From contig CAWJFY010000005.1 in the NCBI GenBank assembly GCA_963842295.1, positions 1 through 64,000 on the forward strand: a DNA stretch of 64,000 nucleotides, written 5' to 3'. This DNA is from JAJNBA01 sp963842295 (lineage in GTDB: Bacteria; Actinomycetota; UBA4738; HRBIN12). Under the pieces are notes generated by a model. It was not told where the DNA came from and did no database searches. It saw only the letters and a program-made list of their open reading frames with translations. This document shows, piece by piece, positions 35,208 to 44,621 of this stretch. Within the stretch, counting starts at the first letter, position 1. Each line of letters starts with the position of its first letter. The position numbers and the translations under genes were made by a program.

Positions 35208-36203
35208 ATGGCCGACGGAGCGATCGAGGTCGAGGGGCTCAAGAAGCGGTTCGGCGATGTGGTGGCCCTCGACGGGATCGACTTCTCGGTGCCCGCGCGG
35301 TCGATCTTCGGCCTGCTGGGTCCCAACGGAGCCGGGAAGACCACGGCCGTGCGGATCCTCGCGACCGTCCTCGAGCCCGATGAGGGCCGGGCGACGGTCC
35401 TCGGGCACGACGTCGCGGCCGACCCGGATGCGGTCCGTCGCCGGATCGGCCTCGCCGGGCAGTTCGCGGCGGTCGACGCCAACCTGACGGGACGGGAGAA
35501 CCTGCGCCTGATCGGACTGTTGACTCAGATGGAGACGCCGCAGATCATGCCGCGGGCTGCGGAGCTGCTCGATCGGTTCGACCTCAGTGACGCCGCCGAC
35601 AGGCCGGTCCGCACCTACTCCGGAGGGATGCGGCGGCGACTGGATGTCGCGGCCGCGCTCGTGCCGAGGCCACCGGTCCTGTTCCTCGACGAACCCACGA
35701 CGGGACTCGACCTCTTCAGCCGCAACGGGCTCTGGGAGATGATCAACGAGCTCGTCAGCGAGGGCACGACCGTCCTGCTGACGACGCAGTACCTCGAGGA
35801 GGCCGACCGGCTCGCCCAGCGGGTCGCGGTGATCGACCACGGGCGCGTGATCGCCGACGACGCGCCGTCGGTCCTGAAGGCGCAGCTGGGCAGCACCGTC
35901 GCGGAGCTCGGATTCGAGGACGAGCCGATCGCGGAGCAGGCGCGTGTGCTCCTGGCAGGACGCCATCCCAGCGTGGAGCGCGAGGGGAACTCGGTCAAGC
36001 TGAGCTCGAACGAAGGTCCCCGCCTCCTGATCGACGTCCTTCGGGAGCTCGACGGAGCGAGCCTCTCGCCCACCACTCTCGCCGTGCACGAGCCGAGTCT
36101 GGACGACGTGTTCCTCGCGCTCACCGGCCGCCACGCGGAGGAGTCGGTCGCCGGCGACGAGCCGGTCGCCGAGGGCCGGCGTCGTCGCAGAGGCGCGGCA
36201 TGA
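35208..36203 (+). CDS. ABC exporter ATP-binding protein (DrrA family)
   Basis: This 331-residue nucleotide-binding subunit has Walker A LGPNGAGKTTAVRIL, a Q-loop LAGQFAAVDANLTG, signature TYSGGMRRRLDVAAAL, Walker B PPVLFLDEPTTGLDLFSR, and an H-loop with Thr/Gln (LLTTQYLEEADRL). The GRENLRLIGLL segment and C-terminal extension are those of daunorubicin-resistance-type ATPases. It probably powers efflux of a hydrophobic drug or lipid. GGGAG lies 10 bases before the ATG. It overlaps the permease gene by 4 bases. Confidence 0.92.
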   Translation: MADGAIEVEGLKKRFGDVVALDGIDFSVPARSIFGLLGPNGAGKTTAVRILATVLEPDEGRATVLGHDVAADPDAVRRRIGLAGQFAAVDANLTGRENLRLIGLLTQMETPQIMPRAAELLDRFDLSDAADRPVRTYSGGMRRRLDVAAALVPRPPVLFLDEPTTGLDLFSRNGLWEMINELVSEGTTVLLTTQYLEEADRLAQRVAVIDHGRVIADDAPSVLKAQLGSTVAELGFEDEPIAEQARVLLAGRHPSVEREGNSVKLSSNEGPRLLIDVLRELDGASLSPTTLAVHEPSLDDVFLALTGRHAEESVAGDEPVAEGRRRRRGAA

Positions 36204-37009
36204 GCCTCGACGTGACCACCGGGGTCGTGCGAGAGCGCCCTGCTCCCGTCCGCGCGGTCCGCGACGCCAAGGCGGTCACGTGGCGCTACCTGATCCACTA
36301 CCGCCGCGTCCCGCAGCTGCTGATCTTCTCGACGATCCAGCCGGTGATCTTCGTGCTGATGTTCCGCTACGTCTTCGGCGGGGCGATCGACCCGCCCGGA
36401 CCGACCACCTACGTCGAGTTCCTGATGCCCGGGATCTTCGTACAGACCGTCGTGTTCGGCGCGATCGCCACCGCGATCGGCCTGGCCACCGACATGAAGA
36501 GCGGGCTCCTCGAGCGGTTCCGATCGCTGCCCATGGCGCGGAGCGCCGTCCTGGCGGGGCGGACGATGGCCGACCTCACCCGGAACGTCTTCGTCGTGCT
36601 CCTGATGGTGGCGGTCGGCTTCGCCGTCGGGTTCCGGGTCCACACCGGCCTCTGGGGGCTGATCGCCGGGCTGCTGCTGCTGCTGTTCTTCGGGTACGCC
36701 CTCAGCTGGATCTTCGCGACCATCGGCCTGTGGGTCGGCGACCCGGAGACCGCCCAGGCGGCGGCGTTCCCGCTGATCGCCCCCCTCGTCTTCGCGTCCT
36801 CGCTCTTCGTGCCGATCGAGGACATGCCGAGCTGGCTGCAGCCTTGGGCCGAGCACCAGCCGGTGTCCGTGACGGCCACCGCCGTGCGCGACCTGATGCT
36901 GGGCGGGACCGACACCGCGTACCACGTGGCGCAGTCGCTCGCGTGGTGCGTGGCCATCCTGCTCGTGTTCGCGCCGCTCGCCATCCGTCGGTACCGCCGC
37001 GCCGTCTAG
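36200..37009 (+). CDS. ABC-2 type permease (DrrB family)
   Basis: This 269-residue membrane subunit has six helices and the ABC-2 signature: LLERFRSLPMARSAVLAGRT before helix 3 and LVFASSLFVPIEDMPSWLQP near helix 6. It pairs with the preceding ATPase (ATGA overlap) to form an efflux pump. Confidence 0.92.
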   Translation: MSLDVTTGVVRERPAPVRAVRDAKAVTWRYLIHYRRVPQLLIFSTIQPVIFVLMFRYVFGGAIDPPGPTTYVEFLMPGIFVQTVVFGAIATAIGLATDMKSGLLERFRSLPMARSAVLAGRTMADLTRNVFVVLLMVAVGFAVGFRVHTGLWGLIAGLLLLLFFGYALSWIFATIGLWVGDPETAQAAAFPLIAPLVFASSLFVPIEDMPSWLQPWAEHQPVSVTATAVRDLMLGGTDTAYHVAQSLAWCVAILLVFAPLAIRRYRRAV

Positions 37010-37016
37010 CTCTGCC

Positions 37017-37445
37017 CTACTGCCAGCTCGCGACGATGATCGCGGCGACCAGGTTGCCCACCACGTGGTACCCGGCGTTCACGGCGCCCCAGACCATCGG
37101 CTTCGGTTTCTCGGATTCGAACTGCGCGGTGACGAAGGAGATCGAGACCGCGAACCCGATCGCGACGATCAGGCCCAGGGCGATGCCTTCTTGCAGCGTG
37201 TCGGTGTCGGTGGCCTTCGCCAGCATCCCGAGCGCGACCGCCGACAGGACGCTCCCCACCAGCGGGGTGAGATAGATCGCGGCGCTCGGGCGGGTGCCCG
37301 CCTCGGGCATCGCCATCCCTCCCGCGGCCATCCACACCTTGCCGAACACCGGCGGCGCGTACCACAGGGCCCCGATCGCGAAGTACGCGAGGGCCGCCAC
37401 GAAGACGGCCAGCCAGTTCAGATCGCTCAGCACGTCGAAGTTCAC
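37017..37445 (-). CDS. DUF1761 membrane protein
   Basis: This 142-residue protein has four helices and the DUF1761 N-terminus LNWLAVFVAALAYFAIGALW followed by YAPPVFGKVWMAAGG. GTG 37445 is used since upstream in-frame sequence is Arg-rich and lacks membrane pattern. The function is unknown. It is convergent with the ABC permease, ending 7 bases away. Confidence 0.8.
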   Translation of the reverse strand: MNFDVLSDLNWLAVFVAALAYFAIGALWYAPPVFGKVWMAAGGMAMPEAGTRPSAAIYLTPLVGSVLSAVALGMLAKATDTDTLQEGIALGLIVAIGFAVSISFVTAQFESEKPKPMVWGAVNAGYHVVGNLVAAIIVASWQ

Positions 37446-37583
37446 GATGCCCCCTCCCGAGCCGCTTCCCGCACGAGCGTACCGCCGCTCGATCCCTCCC
37501 GCGAGCAGGCCGGCGCTTGGAAGCGCATGATGCCGGGTACCTCGAGATGGGGGCGGGCCGGCGAGAAGGATGGAGGGCAAGCC

Positions 37584-38012
37584 ATGGCGAGACGGACCAG
37601 CGAGGCGCAGTGGGAAGGGACACTCAAGGAGGGGAAGGGTCGGTTCTCGACCGGGAGCGGCGAGGTCTCGGGCGTGTACTCCTTCTCGACGAGGTTCGAA
37701 GAGCAAGAGGGATCGAACCCGGAGGAGCTGGTCGGTGCTGCGCTCGCGAGCTGCTTCTCGATGAAGCTCGCCGGGGATGTGGGGGGCGCGGGTCACACGC
37801 CCGAGTCCGTCCGGACGGTCGCGACGGTGCACCTCGAGAAGGGCACGAGCGGCTTCTCGATCACGGGTATCGATCTGAACGCTGAAGCCAGGATCCCCGG
37901 GATCGACCCGGCCGAGTTCGAGACGATCGCGCAGTCCTCCAAGGACAACTGCCCGGTCGGGGTGGCCCTGGCGGCGGTCCCGATCACGTTGCGCGCACGC
38001 CTGAGCGCCTAA
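37584..38012 (+). CDS. OsmC/Ohr family peroxidase
   Basis: This 142-residue thiol peroxidase of the OsmC type has the peroxidatic Cys in LVGAALASCFSMKLAGD and the resolving Cys in QSSKDNCPVGVALAAV. The N-terminus (SEAQWEGTLKEGKGRFSTGS) is typical of OsmC, which detoxifies organic hydroperoxides. It has its own GGAGGG ribosome site ahead of ATG 37584. A weak CCCCT/AGGGG hairpin follows the stop (38018-38037). Confidence 0.9.
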   Translation: MARRTSEAQWEGTLKEGKGRFSTGSGEVSGVYSFSTRFEEQEGSNPEELVGAALASCFSMKLAGDVGGAGHTPESVRTVATVHLEKGTSGFSITGIDLNAEARIPGIDPAEFETIAQSSKDNCPVGVALAAVPITLRARLSA

Positions 38013-38091
38013 CCCATCCCCTCTCCGAGCGAAGGGGTCTCCGTTCCTGACCTCCCCGGTCGGCCGGACCTCGCACCGTAAGCTCCGAAGC

Positions 38092-39630
38092 GTGAGCAGC
38101 TCCGACCACCGGGTGATCGTCGGTCAGACGGGGCAGAACGTGCTCGGACTCGCGATCGGAGCGGTCGCGACGTTCGCCGCGCAGGTCCTGATCACGAACG
38201 CGCTGGGTGACGAGGCCTTCGGCGTCGTCACCCTGACCACCCAGGCCGCCTTCATCGCGGCGGCGGCGACGCGGTTCGGGATGGACGTCGCGAACGTGCG
38301 CCTGGTGGCGATCCTGGCAGGCCGGGACGAGGTCGCGCGGGCGCGCGGCCTCGTCCGCCGCTCGGTCGGGATCGCGGCCGCCGTCTCCGTGCCTTTCAGT
38401 GTCGTGGCGTACTTCGCCTCCCCGTGGCTCGCCGAACGGTTCACCGCGGTGCCGGAGCTGGCGGAGCCGGCGTTCCGCGCCGCGGCGGTGACGGTACCGT
38501 TCGCCGCGCTCGCATTCGTGTACATGGGCGCGACGCGTGGCCTGAAGATCATGCGGTACACGCTGTATTCGCAGTGGATCGTGCAGCCGATCGGCTGGAT
38601 CGTGCTGACCCTCGCCTTCTGGGCGGGGTCGAAGACGGCGGGGATGACGACACTCGCGTTCGGAGCGTCGTGGGCGCTCGCTCTCGCGGTCGCATCCGTC
38701 GGTTGGGAGCGGGAACAGCGGCGGCTCCCGGCGCTTGCCGGTGTCGGCAGCGGGATCGCCGAGGAGAACGTGGGCGCGCTCGTGCGTTTCGGCGCACTCC
38801 GCGCGCCCGCCACGCTGTTCTCCCAGCTCATCTTCTGGACCGACCTCTTCGTCCTGTCGGTGCTGTGGAGCGACAGGGGCCCGGCGGGCGCATCGCAGGT
38901 CGGGGTGTACGGCGCGGTGCTGCGCGCCGGGCAGGCCCTGTTCCTGTTCCTCACTTCGGTGTCGCTCACGTTCAGCCCCTTCGTGGCCGATCTGCACCAT
39001 CGAGGAGAGCGGGAGCAGCTGGACAGCCTCTACAAGAACGTCACGCGATGGACGCTCGCGGCGACGATCCCCGTGCTCCTGGTGCTGGGGGTCCTCCCCG
39101 AAGAGACCCTTCGGATCTTCGGCCCGGAGTTCACGAGCGGCGCGGGCGCGCTTCGGATCCTGATCGTGGGGATGATCATGCCGGTCATGGTGGGCACGGT
39201 TGGGTTCATCCTGATCATGGCCGGGCGGACGGGTTGGGACCTCGTCGTGTACCTGGGCGGGTTCGCGATCGACATCGGCGTCGCTCTCGCGTTGGCCGGC
39301 CCGTCGGGTCTCGGCATCCGGGGAGCTGCGATCGCACAGGCACTTACGCTCTCGTTCTCGGCCGTCGCCCGATTGCTGCTCGTCCGGCGATTCCTGGGGA
39401 TCTGGCCGTTCGACCGAACGTGGCTGCGGCTGGTGGTGCCCACCCTCCTCGGGGCGCTCACCATGGCGTTGACGCATGCGGTGATGCTGGACGAGAAGTG
39501 GGCGTTGGATCTCCTGGTCTCCGCGGCCCTCGGGACGGGCGCCTACGGCGCAGCGATGCTGGTGGTCGGACTGTCCCCGACGGAACGAGCGGCGGTGGCT
39601 CGGCTCATCCTGCGCCGGTCCAAGGCGTGA
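38092..39630 (+). CDS. polysaccharide/lipid flippase (MATE/Wzx-MurJ superfamily)
   Basis: This 512-residue protein has about 14 helices and the MOP exporter layout: GQNVLGLAIGAVATFAAQVL in helix 1, RFGMDVANVRLVAILAGRDE, then paired bundles up to FGPEFTSGAGALRILIVGMI and helix 14. Relatives move lipid-linked oligosaccharides across the inner membrane. No glycosyltransferase genes are nearby, so the cargo is unknown. GTG 38092 is the first possible start. Confidence 0.8.
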   Translation: MSSSDHRVIVGQTGQNVLGLAIGAVATFAAQVLITNALGDEAFGVVTLTTQAAFIAAAATRFGMDVANVRLVAILAGRDEVARARGLVRRSVGIAAAVSVPFSVVAYFASPWLAERFTAVPELAEPAFRAAAVTVPFAALAFVYMGATRGLKIMRYTLYSQWIVQPIGWIVLTLAFWAGSKTAGMTTLAFGASWALALAVASVGWEREQRRLPALAGVGSGIAEENVGALVRFGALRAPATLFSQLIFWTDLFVLSVLWSDRGPAGASQVGVYGAVLRAGQALFLFLTSVSLTFSPFVADLHHRGEREQLDSLYKNVTRWTLAATIPVLLVLGVLPEETLRIFGPEFTSGAGALRILIVGMIMPVMVGTVGFILIMAGRTGWDLVVYLGGFAIDIGVALALAGPSGLGIRGAAIAQALTLSFSAVARLLLVRRFLGIWPFDRTWLRLVVPTLLGALTMALTHAVMLDEKWALDLLVSAALGTGAYGAAMLVVGLSPTERAAVARLILRRSKA

Positions 39631-39667
39631 GCGACCGATATGACGAGCCGGGTCGGTGTGGCGGCGC

Positions 39668-40192
39668 TTACCGCTGGGACCGCCGCTGGGCCAACTCGTC
39701 TTCGCTATGGGGCAGCTTGATGAGTTGGTCCTGGAGCTTCGTCACCGAACGCTGGTAGTCCTCCGAGAGCGCGCGCAGTTCCTCCGTTCGCCGGCGCGCG
39801 AGATCCATCTCCGCGACGATCTCGTCGCGACGCTCGACCAGTTCGTCTATCGACGTTTGGAGCTCGGAGACGCGCCACGCGCTGAGCCCTGCGCGAGCGG
39901 CGTCGCCGGCGGCATGAACCTTCACTTCCTCGACCCGCGACTCGACTTCCCCGGCCGTTCGCTTCTTGAGCCTACGGCCACGCACGAACGCGATCGCGGC
40001 CGTCCAGGCGAGCCCGGCGGATGCCGCGAGTCCGCAGAGGATCAGGATGCCCGGCCGGGTGCCGGGCGTGAGCAGGATTCGATCGAGGAACAGGATCGAA
40101 CCTTCGAAGGCTTTCGTGCTCTCGACGATCGTGCCCACCACGAAGGCGGTCCACGCCGTCGCCAGCACGATGGCGATGATCCCGGTGATCAA
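39668..40192 (-). CDS. membrane protein with cytosolic coiled coil, unknown function
   Basis: This 174-residue protein has two helices (about 5-22 and 49-70) and a C-terminal half forming a long coiled coil (SELQTSIDELVERRDEIVAE, RTEELRALSEDYQRSVTKLQ). It is not recognised; the shape suggests a scaffold or DUF1049-like small membrane protein. ATG 40192 has GGAAGC upstream. The gap 40193-40296 shows no gene. Confidence 0.55.
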   Translation of the reverse strand: MITGIIAIVLATAWTAFVVGTIVESTKAFEGSILFLDRILLTPGTRPGILILCGLAASAGLAWTAAIAFVRGRRLKKRTAGEVESRVEEVKVHAAGDAARAGLSAWRVSELQTSIDELVERRDEIVAEMDLARRRTEELRALSEDYQRSVTKLQDQLIKLPHSEDELAQRRSQR

Positions 40193-40296
40193 GCAAGCTT
40201 CCTTTCAGGGGGAGAAGCTGTCCGTCGGTTGCTGTAGGGAGCCTGCACCTTGCGGCGCCCTACGTCAATCGGGACCTCTGGACTAGGCCTTTCGAT

Positions 40297-40794
40297 TCAC
40301 CACGTGCTCCCCGCCAGTCGTTCCGCCGCCTCGAGCGCCCTGGCGACGGCCTCGGCGGGGTCTGCTGCGCGCTGGAGCGGGTCGCCCGGCAGTCCCTCGA
40401 GATCCAGCGACCAGGTGCCGAGGCCGATGACGGGTTTCCCCATCTTGAGGGCGAGCGCGATCTCCGAGAGGGTGCCGAACTCGCCGCCGACGGCGATCAC
40501 GGCGTCGGCGGCGCGCGCCACGATCGCGTTGCGGGCTTCGCCCAGACCGGTCGCGATCCGAACCGTGAGATACGGCGAGCCGTGGGTGCGATCGTCGCCC
40601 GGGAGGATGCCCACCGACGTGCCGCCCGCGGCTTGGCAGCCGCGGGCGGCCGCATCCATCACTCCGCCGAGCCCGCCGCAGATGAGCACCGCGCCGGCCT
40701 CGGCGAGCCGGCGACCGATCTCCTCAGCGGCGGCCGCCTCGTCCTCCGACGCCTGCCCCGCGCCGATCACGGAGATGTACGGGCCCTCGCTCAC
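40297..40794 (-). CDS. TIGR00725/LOG-like nucleotide-binding protein
   Basis: This 165-residue Rossmann-like protein of the SLOG superfamily has ISVIGAGQAS at the start, LICGGLGGVMDAAARG and AVGGEFGTLSEIALAL, matching the GGxxGxM and GGxxGTxxE motifs of cytokinin-activating LOG enzymes. The sub-family it resembles is uncharacterised, so phosphoribohydrolase activity is inferred only. It follows mrfA on the same strand with a 41-base gap. Confidence 0.8.
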   Translation of the reverse strand: MSEGPYISVIGAGQASEDEAAAAEEIGRRLAEAGAVLICGGLGGVMDAAARGCQAAGGTSVGILPGDDRTHGSPYLTVRIATGLGEARNAIVARAADAVIAVGGEFGTLSEIALALKMGKPVIGLGTWSLDLEGLPGDPLQRAADPAEAVARALEAAERLAGSTW

Positions 40795-40835
40795 GGCCCG
40801 GAGTATGTCAGCCCCTCACACCTGAGCCCGCGGAC

Positions 40836-43112
40836 TCAACCCCACGTGACGCCGAGCACGGCCGCCAGGAGCGAGGCCGCCGCCGGCTTGTCGAGCGGCT
40901 CGTTGCCGTTCCCGCACTTCGGACTCTGGACGCACGACGGGCAGCCGAGCGAGCAGGGGCATTGCCGGATCGTCTCGAGCGTCGCATCGAGGAGCCGCTC
41001 GATGTGGCGGAACCCTCGTTCGCTGATCCCCGCACCGCCCGGATACGCATCGTGGATGAAGATCGTCGTGAGTCCCGTGTCGGGATGCATCGGTGTCGAC
41101 ACACCGCCCAGGTCCCACCTGTCGCACGTGGCGATCAGCGGCATCAGCCCGATCGCCGCGTGCTCTGCGGCATGGATCGCACCCGGGAGCTGCCGAGGGG
41201 TGACGGCGGCCTTCGAGATCACCTGGCCCGGGATCGTCAGCCACACGGCCCGTGTCTCCAGATGCTGGGGAGGTAGAGCGAGCGGCTCCTCGTCCACGAT
41301 CTCGTTCGTCGAGACCAGCTTGCGGACGAAGCCGACGACCTGGTCGGTCACGAGCACGGAGCCGAATGAGATGCCGACGTCGCCGAGCGTCCCGCGCTCC
41401 AGCTCCTCGACGATCTCGATGTCGGTGACGTCGCGGGCCTGGGTGTAGTACTCGGGATCGGCGGACTCGACGGCGGCGACCCCGCGCGTGAGGTCCAGCT
41501 CGCGGACGAGGAACTGCTCGCCCATGTGCAGGTAGATCGCGCCAGGGTGAAGGGTCGCGAACGCGCGGTGCTCGTCGGCGGTGCCTATCACCTCGCCGGT
41601 ATCGCGGTTCACGATCGTGTAGATGCTCCCCGCGCCCGACCGGACGTCGACCAGCCGGTGCGGTGACTCCCTGCCGGCGTCGTGCCACGCATCCCTGCGG
41701 CGTGCGAGCTCCCCGCGCGCGCCCATCCGTTCGAGCGCCGCGGCGGCGTCGGGACCGAAGAACGCGTGGTCCCCATCGGTGATGGGAAGCTCACGCGCCG
41801 CGCACCGGAGGTGCGGTTCGAGCACGTACGGGTTCTCGGGGTCGATCACCGCGGCCTCGGCGGGCTTGTCGAAGAGATCCTCGGGGTGATGCACGAGGTA
41901 CTGGTCGAGCGGGTCGTCCTGGGCGACCAGCATCGCGAGCGAGCCGCCGGTTCGCCGTCCGGCTCGCCCGGCCTGTTGCCACATCGAGGCTCGGGTGCCG
42001 GGATAGCCGGTCAGCACCGCTGCGTCGAGCGAACCGATGTCGATCCCGAGCTCGAGCGCGCTTGTCGCCGCCACGGCGAGCAGGTCCCCTTCCGCGAGGC
42101 GGCGCTCGATCTTCCTGCGGTCCTCCGCGAGGTAGCCCGCGCGGTAGGAGACGATGCGGTCGCGGCGGGCCGCGTCGCCAACCTCCCGGCGGGTGAACTC
42201 CGCGAGCAGCTCCGCGGCCCGCCGCGACCTCGTGAACCCGATCGTCCGGATGTCCTTCGACACGAGCTTCCCCATCAACCAGGACGCCTCGGCGAGCGCG
42301 CTCCGCCGCCGACCGGTCTCCTCGTCGACGATCGGCGGATTCCAGAGGGCGAACAGCTTGTCGCCCGCAGGTCCGCTGCCCGCCTCGACCACCTCGACGT
42401 CGAGGCCGGTCAACCGGGACGCGAGCTCGCCCGGATTGCCGATCGTCGCGCTCGCGAGACACCAGCGCGGGCTCCCGCCGTAGTGGTCGATCAGGCGCCG
42501 CAGGCGTCGGAGGACCATCGCGACGTGCGATCCGAAGACGCCCCGGCACACGTGGGCCTCGTCGATCACGATCAACGAGAGCCGAAAGAAGAAGTCGGCC
42601 CATCTCGGATGATCCGGAAGGATCGACAGGTGGAGCATGTCGGGGTTCGTCAGCACGAGGTTCGCGTTCTTGCGGATCAACGGTCGCTCCGGCTTCGGGG
42701 TGTCGCCGTCGTAGGCGGACGCGCGGATCTGAGTGAGCTTCAGCGCGCGGACGGCGCGGAGCTGGTCGTGCGCCAGCGCTTTGGTGGGGAACAGGTACAG
42801 GGCGGTGGCCTTGGGCACCGAGACCGCCGCCTCGGCGAACGCGACGTCGTACACGAGGGTCTTCCCGCTGGCGGTCCCCGTGGACAGGATCACGTCTCGG
42901 CCCGATCGGAGCGTCTCGAGCCCACGCGATTGGTGCGGGTAGAGCCCCTCGATGCCGAGGAGCCCTAGTCGGGAACGGACGATCTCCGGCAGGTCCTCCG
43001 GGAACGGATCCAGTTGAGGCTCCTGGGCCCGCAGCTCTCGCGAGCCGACCAAACAGGCGGCGGTATCCGGGTCGTCCGCGGTGAGCTCCTCCAGGAATCC
43101 ACGAGTGTCCAC
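40836..43112 (-). CDS. mrfA: DEAD/DEAH helicase with DUF1998 zinc domain (MrfA/YprA type)
   Basis: This 758-residue superfamily 2 helicase has Walker A LSTGTASGKTLVYD (about 75-88), IVIDEAHVCRG (motif II), LASATIGNP (motif III), and RecA2 motifs GIDIGSLDAAVLTG and MWQQAGRAGRRTGG. The C-terminal DUF1998 region carries the four-Cys cluster CPCSLGCPSCVQSPKCG. MrfA of Bacillus subtilis acts with exonuclease MrfB in mitomycin-adduct repair, and Hrq1 is the fungal relative. No mrfB lies next to it here. Confidence 0.9.
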   Translation of the reverse strand: MDTRGFLEELTADDPDTAACLVGSRELRAQEPQLDPFPEDLPEIVRSRLGLLGIEGLYPHQSRGLETLRSGRDVILSTGTASGKTLVYDVAFAEAAVSVPKATALYLFPTKALAHDQLRAVRALKLTQIRASAYDGDTPKPERPLIRKNANLVLTNPDMLHLSILPDHPRWADFFFRLSLIVIDEAHVCRGVFGSHVAMVLRRLRRLIDHYGGSPRWCLASATIGNPGELASRLTGLDVEVVEAGSGPAGDKLFALWNPPIVDEETGRRRSALAEASWLMGKLVSKDIRTIGFTRSRRAAELLAEFTRREVGDAARRDRIVSYRAGYLAEDRRKIERRLAEGDLLAVAATSALELGIDIGSLDAAVLTGYPGTRASMWQQAGRAGRRTGGSLAMLVAQDDPLDQYLVHHPEDLFDKPAEAAVIDPENPYVLEPHLRCAARELPITDGDHAFFGPDAAAALERMGARGELARRRDAWHDAGRESPHRLVDVRSGAGSIYTIVNRDTGEVIGTADEHRAFATLHPGAIYLHMGEQFLVRELDLTRGVAAVESADPEYYTQARDVTDIEIVEELERGTLGDVGISFGSVLVTDQVVGFVRKLVSTNEIVDEEPLALPPQHLETRAVWLTIPGQVISKAAVTPRQLPGAIHAAEHAAIGLMPLIATCDRWDLGGVSTPMHPDTGLTTIFIHDAYPGGAGISERGFRHIERLLDATLETIRQCPCSLGCPSCVQSPKCGNGNEPLDKPAAASLLAAVLGVTWG

Positions 43113-43122
43113 GGGAGCGACG

Positions 43123-44523
43123 CTACCGGGGCGGTGCGCTCGGAGGGGTCTCGTGCGGCAAGGAAGGCTGTTCCTCCTCGGCCGCCTCGAGAGCGTCCTG
43201 GAGGCGTTCCTCGCCCAGCTCAGCGTAGGACGCCACGAACGCGTCGCGGAACAGCCGAGGCACTCTCCGCCGATCCCGGAGGATGAAGGCCGCCCCGAGC
43301 AGCAGGTAGAGGATGCCGACCCCGATCCTCTCGGCGGCGTGCATCGACTCCGGCACCAACGCTCCGACGATGAACTGCGCCCAGAAGAGCCCGAACAGGT
43401 AGCCGGCCTCCCGCAGCGACAGCGAAAGGTTCGACAGGATCGCGACGGCGAAGAACGACTGGGCGGCCGTGAGGAAGAGCTCTTCGCGCTGCACGGAGCT
43501 GATCGGCAGACCGTGCAAGGAGGCGCTCGAGATGGCGAAGACGATCGGCAGGGTCCCGACCAACAGCGTCCACTGGTTCACCTTCGAGGAGACGAGCGTC
43601 CCGAGCGCGGCATTCGTGTTCAGTCGCCACGCGAAGAGTCCGGCCACGAGGAGCTCCGGCGACTCAGAGGCGAGCGGTGCGAGCCACTGGACGAGGAGGA
43701 ACTCGCTGATGCCGAGCTGCTTGCCGGCCTCCTGGAGCGAGTGCGCGAATGGCTCCGCGAACAGCAGGATCACGACCCCTGACGCGAGGAACAGTCCGAT
43801 CACCCACGCGCGGCGTGTCACAACCGGGAACGAGCCCAGGTACCGGGCCGGTCCGACGAGATGGGGCTCTTCCGCGGGCGCGCGGGATACGCGCCATGTG
43901 TAGGCGGCGAACAGCGTGACGAGGATGACACTGTCGATCAACGTGATCGAGGCCTTCAGGGGCAAGGTGAGCGAGTACAGCGTCGCCACCCACAGGAACC
44001 CGAGCTCGATCGAGTGGTCGCGGGTGAGGTCGATCCCCGCCCAGCGCCCCGGCGGCAGCTGCCCGGCCTTCCGGAGCCGGTACCACGCGATGAAGACCAC
44101 CATCGACCATCCGAGGCCGATCAGCAGCCGGTTGGCACCCGTCATGTTGGCGAGCGCCAGGTCGCACGGCGACTCCCGGCCGGGTCCGAGCGGGGAAGGA
44201 CACGACGGGTCCAGCTGGTAGGCGTTCCCGCCCTGTGCCGTGAACACGAAGTCCACCGCGTACTCCGGAAGAACCGCGATCAGCGCGAGGATCGCGATCG
44301 CGAGACCGGCGGAGATGTCGAGCTGCGCCGTCTCGGCCGCCCACGAGATCGCGAACGCGGCGCCGATGATCGCGAGGCCGAACAGCAGCGCTTCCAGCGC
44401 GTGAGAGGCTTCGAGTCCCCCGAAGCGCAGCAGGAAGGCCGGGACCCAGGCGAGCGCAGCGGCCGCCAGCGCTGCGCGCTGGCGGCCGGGATGTATGTCG
44501 ATGAGATCCTCGTGCACGGTCAC
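43123..44523 (-). CDS. sodium/calcium exchanger family membrane protein
   Basis: This 466-residue cation antiporter-like protein has about 11-12 helices. The two alpha-repeat motifs with acidic ion ligands are visible: ILALIAVLPEYAVDFVF in the first half and WLAPLASESPELLVAGLFAW in the second, matching the PE pattern of Ca2+:cation antiporters. An extracytoplasmic insertion follows the first motif (DPSCPSPLGPGRESPC). The ion is not certain. GTG 44523 starts the protein; it ends 10 bases before mrfA begins. Confidence 0.8.
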   Translation of the reverse strand: MTVHEDLIDIHPGRQRAALAAAALAWVPAFLLRFGGLEASHALEALLFGLAIIGAAFAISWAAETAQLDISAGLAIAILALIAVLPEYAVDFVFTAQGGNAYQLDPSCPSPLGPGRESPCDLALANMTGANRLLIGLGWSMVVFIAWYRLRKAGQLPPGRWAGIDLTRDHSIELGFLWVATLYSLTLPLKASITLIDSVILVTLFAAYTWRVSRAPAEEPHLVGPARYLGSFPVVTRRAWVIGLFLASGVVILLFAEPFAHSLQEAGKQLGISEFLLVQWLAPLASESPELLVAGLFAWRLNTNAALGTLVSSKVNQWTLLVGTLPIVFAISSASLHGLPISSVQREELFLTAAQSFFAVAILSNLSLSLREAGYLFGLFWAQFIVGALVPESMHAAERIGVGILYLLLGAAFILRDRRRVPRLFRDAFVASYAELGEERLQDALEAAEEEQPSLPHETPPSAPPR

Positions 44524-44621
44524 CGATTGTGCGTCGGGAGGCGGAACGCCTTCCGGTCGAGCGTATCATCGGCCCCTCGGAGAGCTTCTCGGTCGATCCG
44601 ACGTGAGCTTCCGCGAGAGGC

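Noticed and set aside
38018..38037. A terminator after the OsmC gene
   Set aside because: The stem is only 5 bp and no T-run follows, so it is noted in the OsmC entry but not called.
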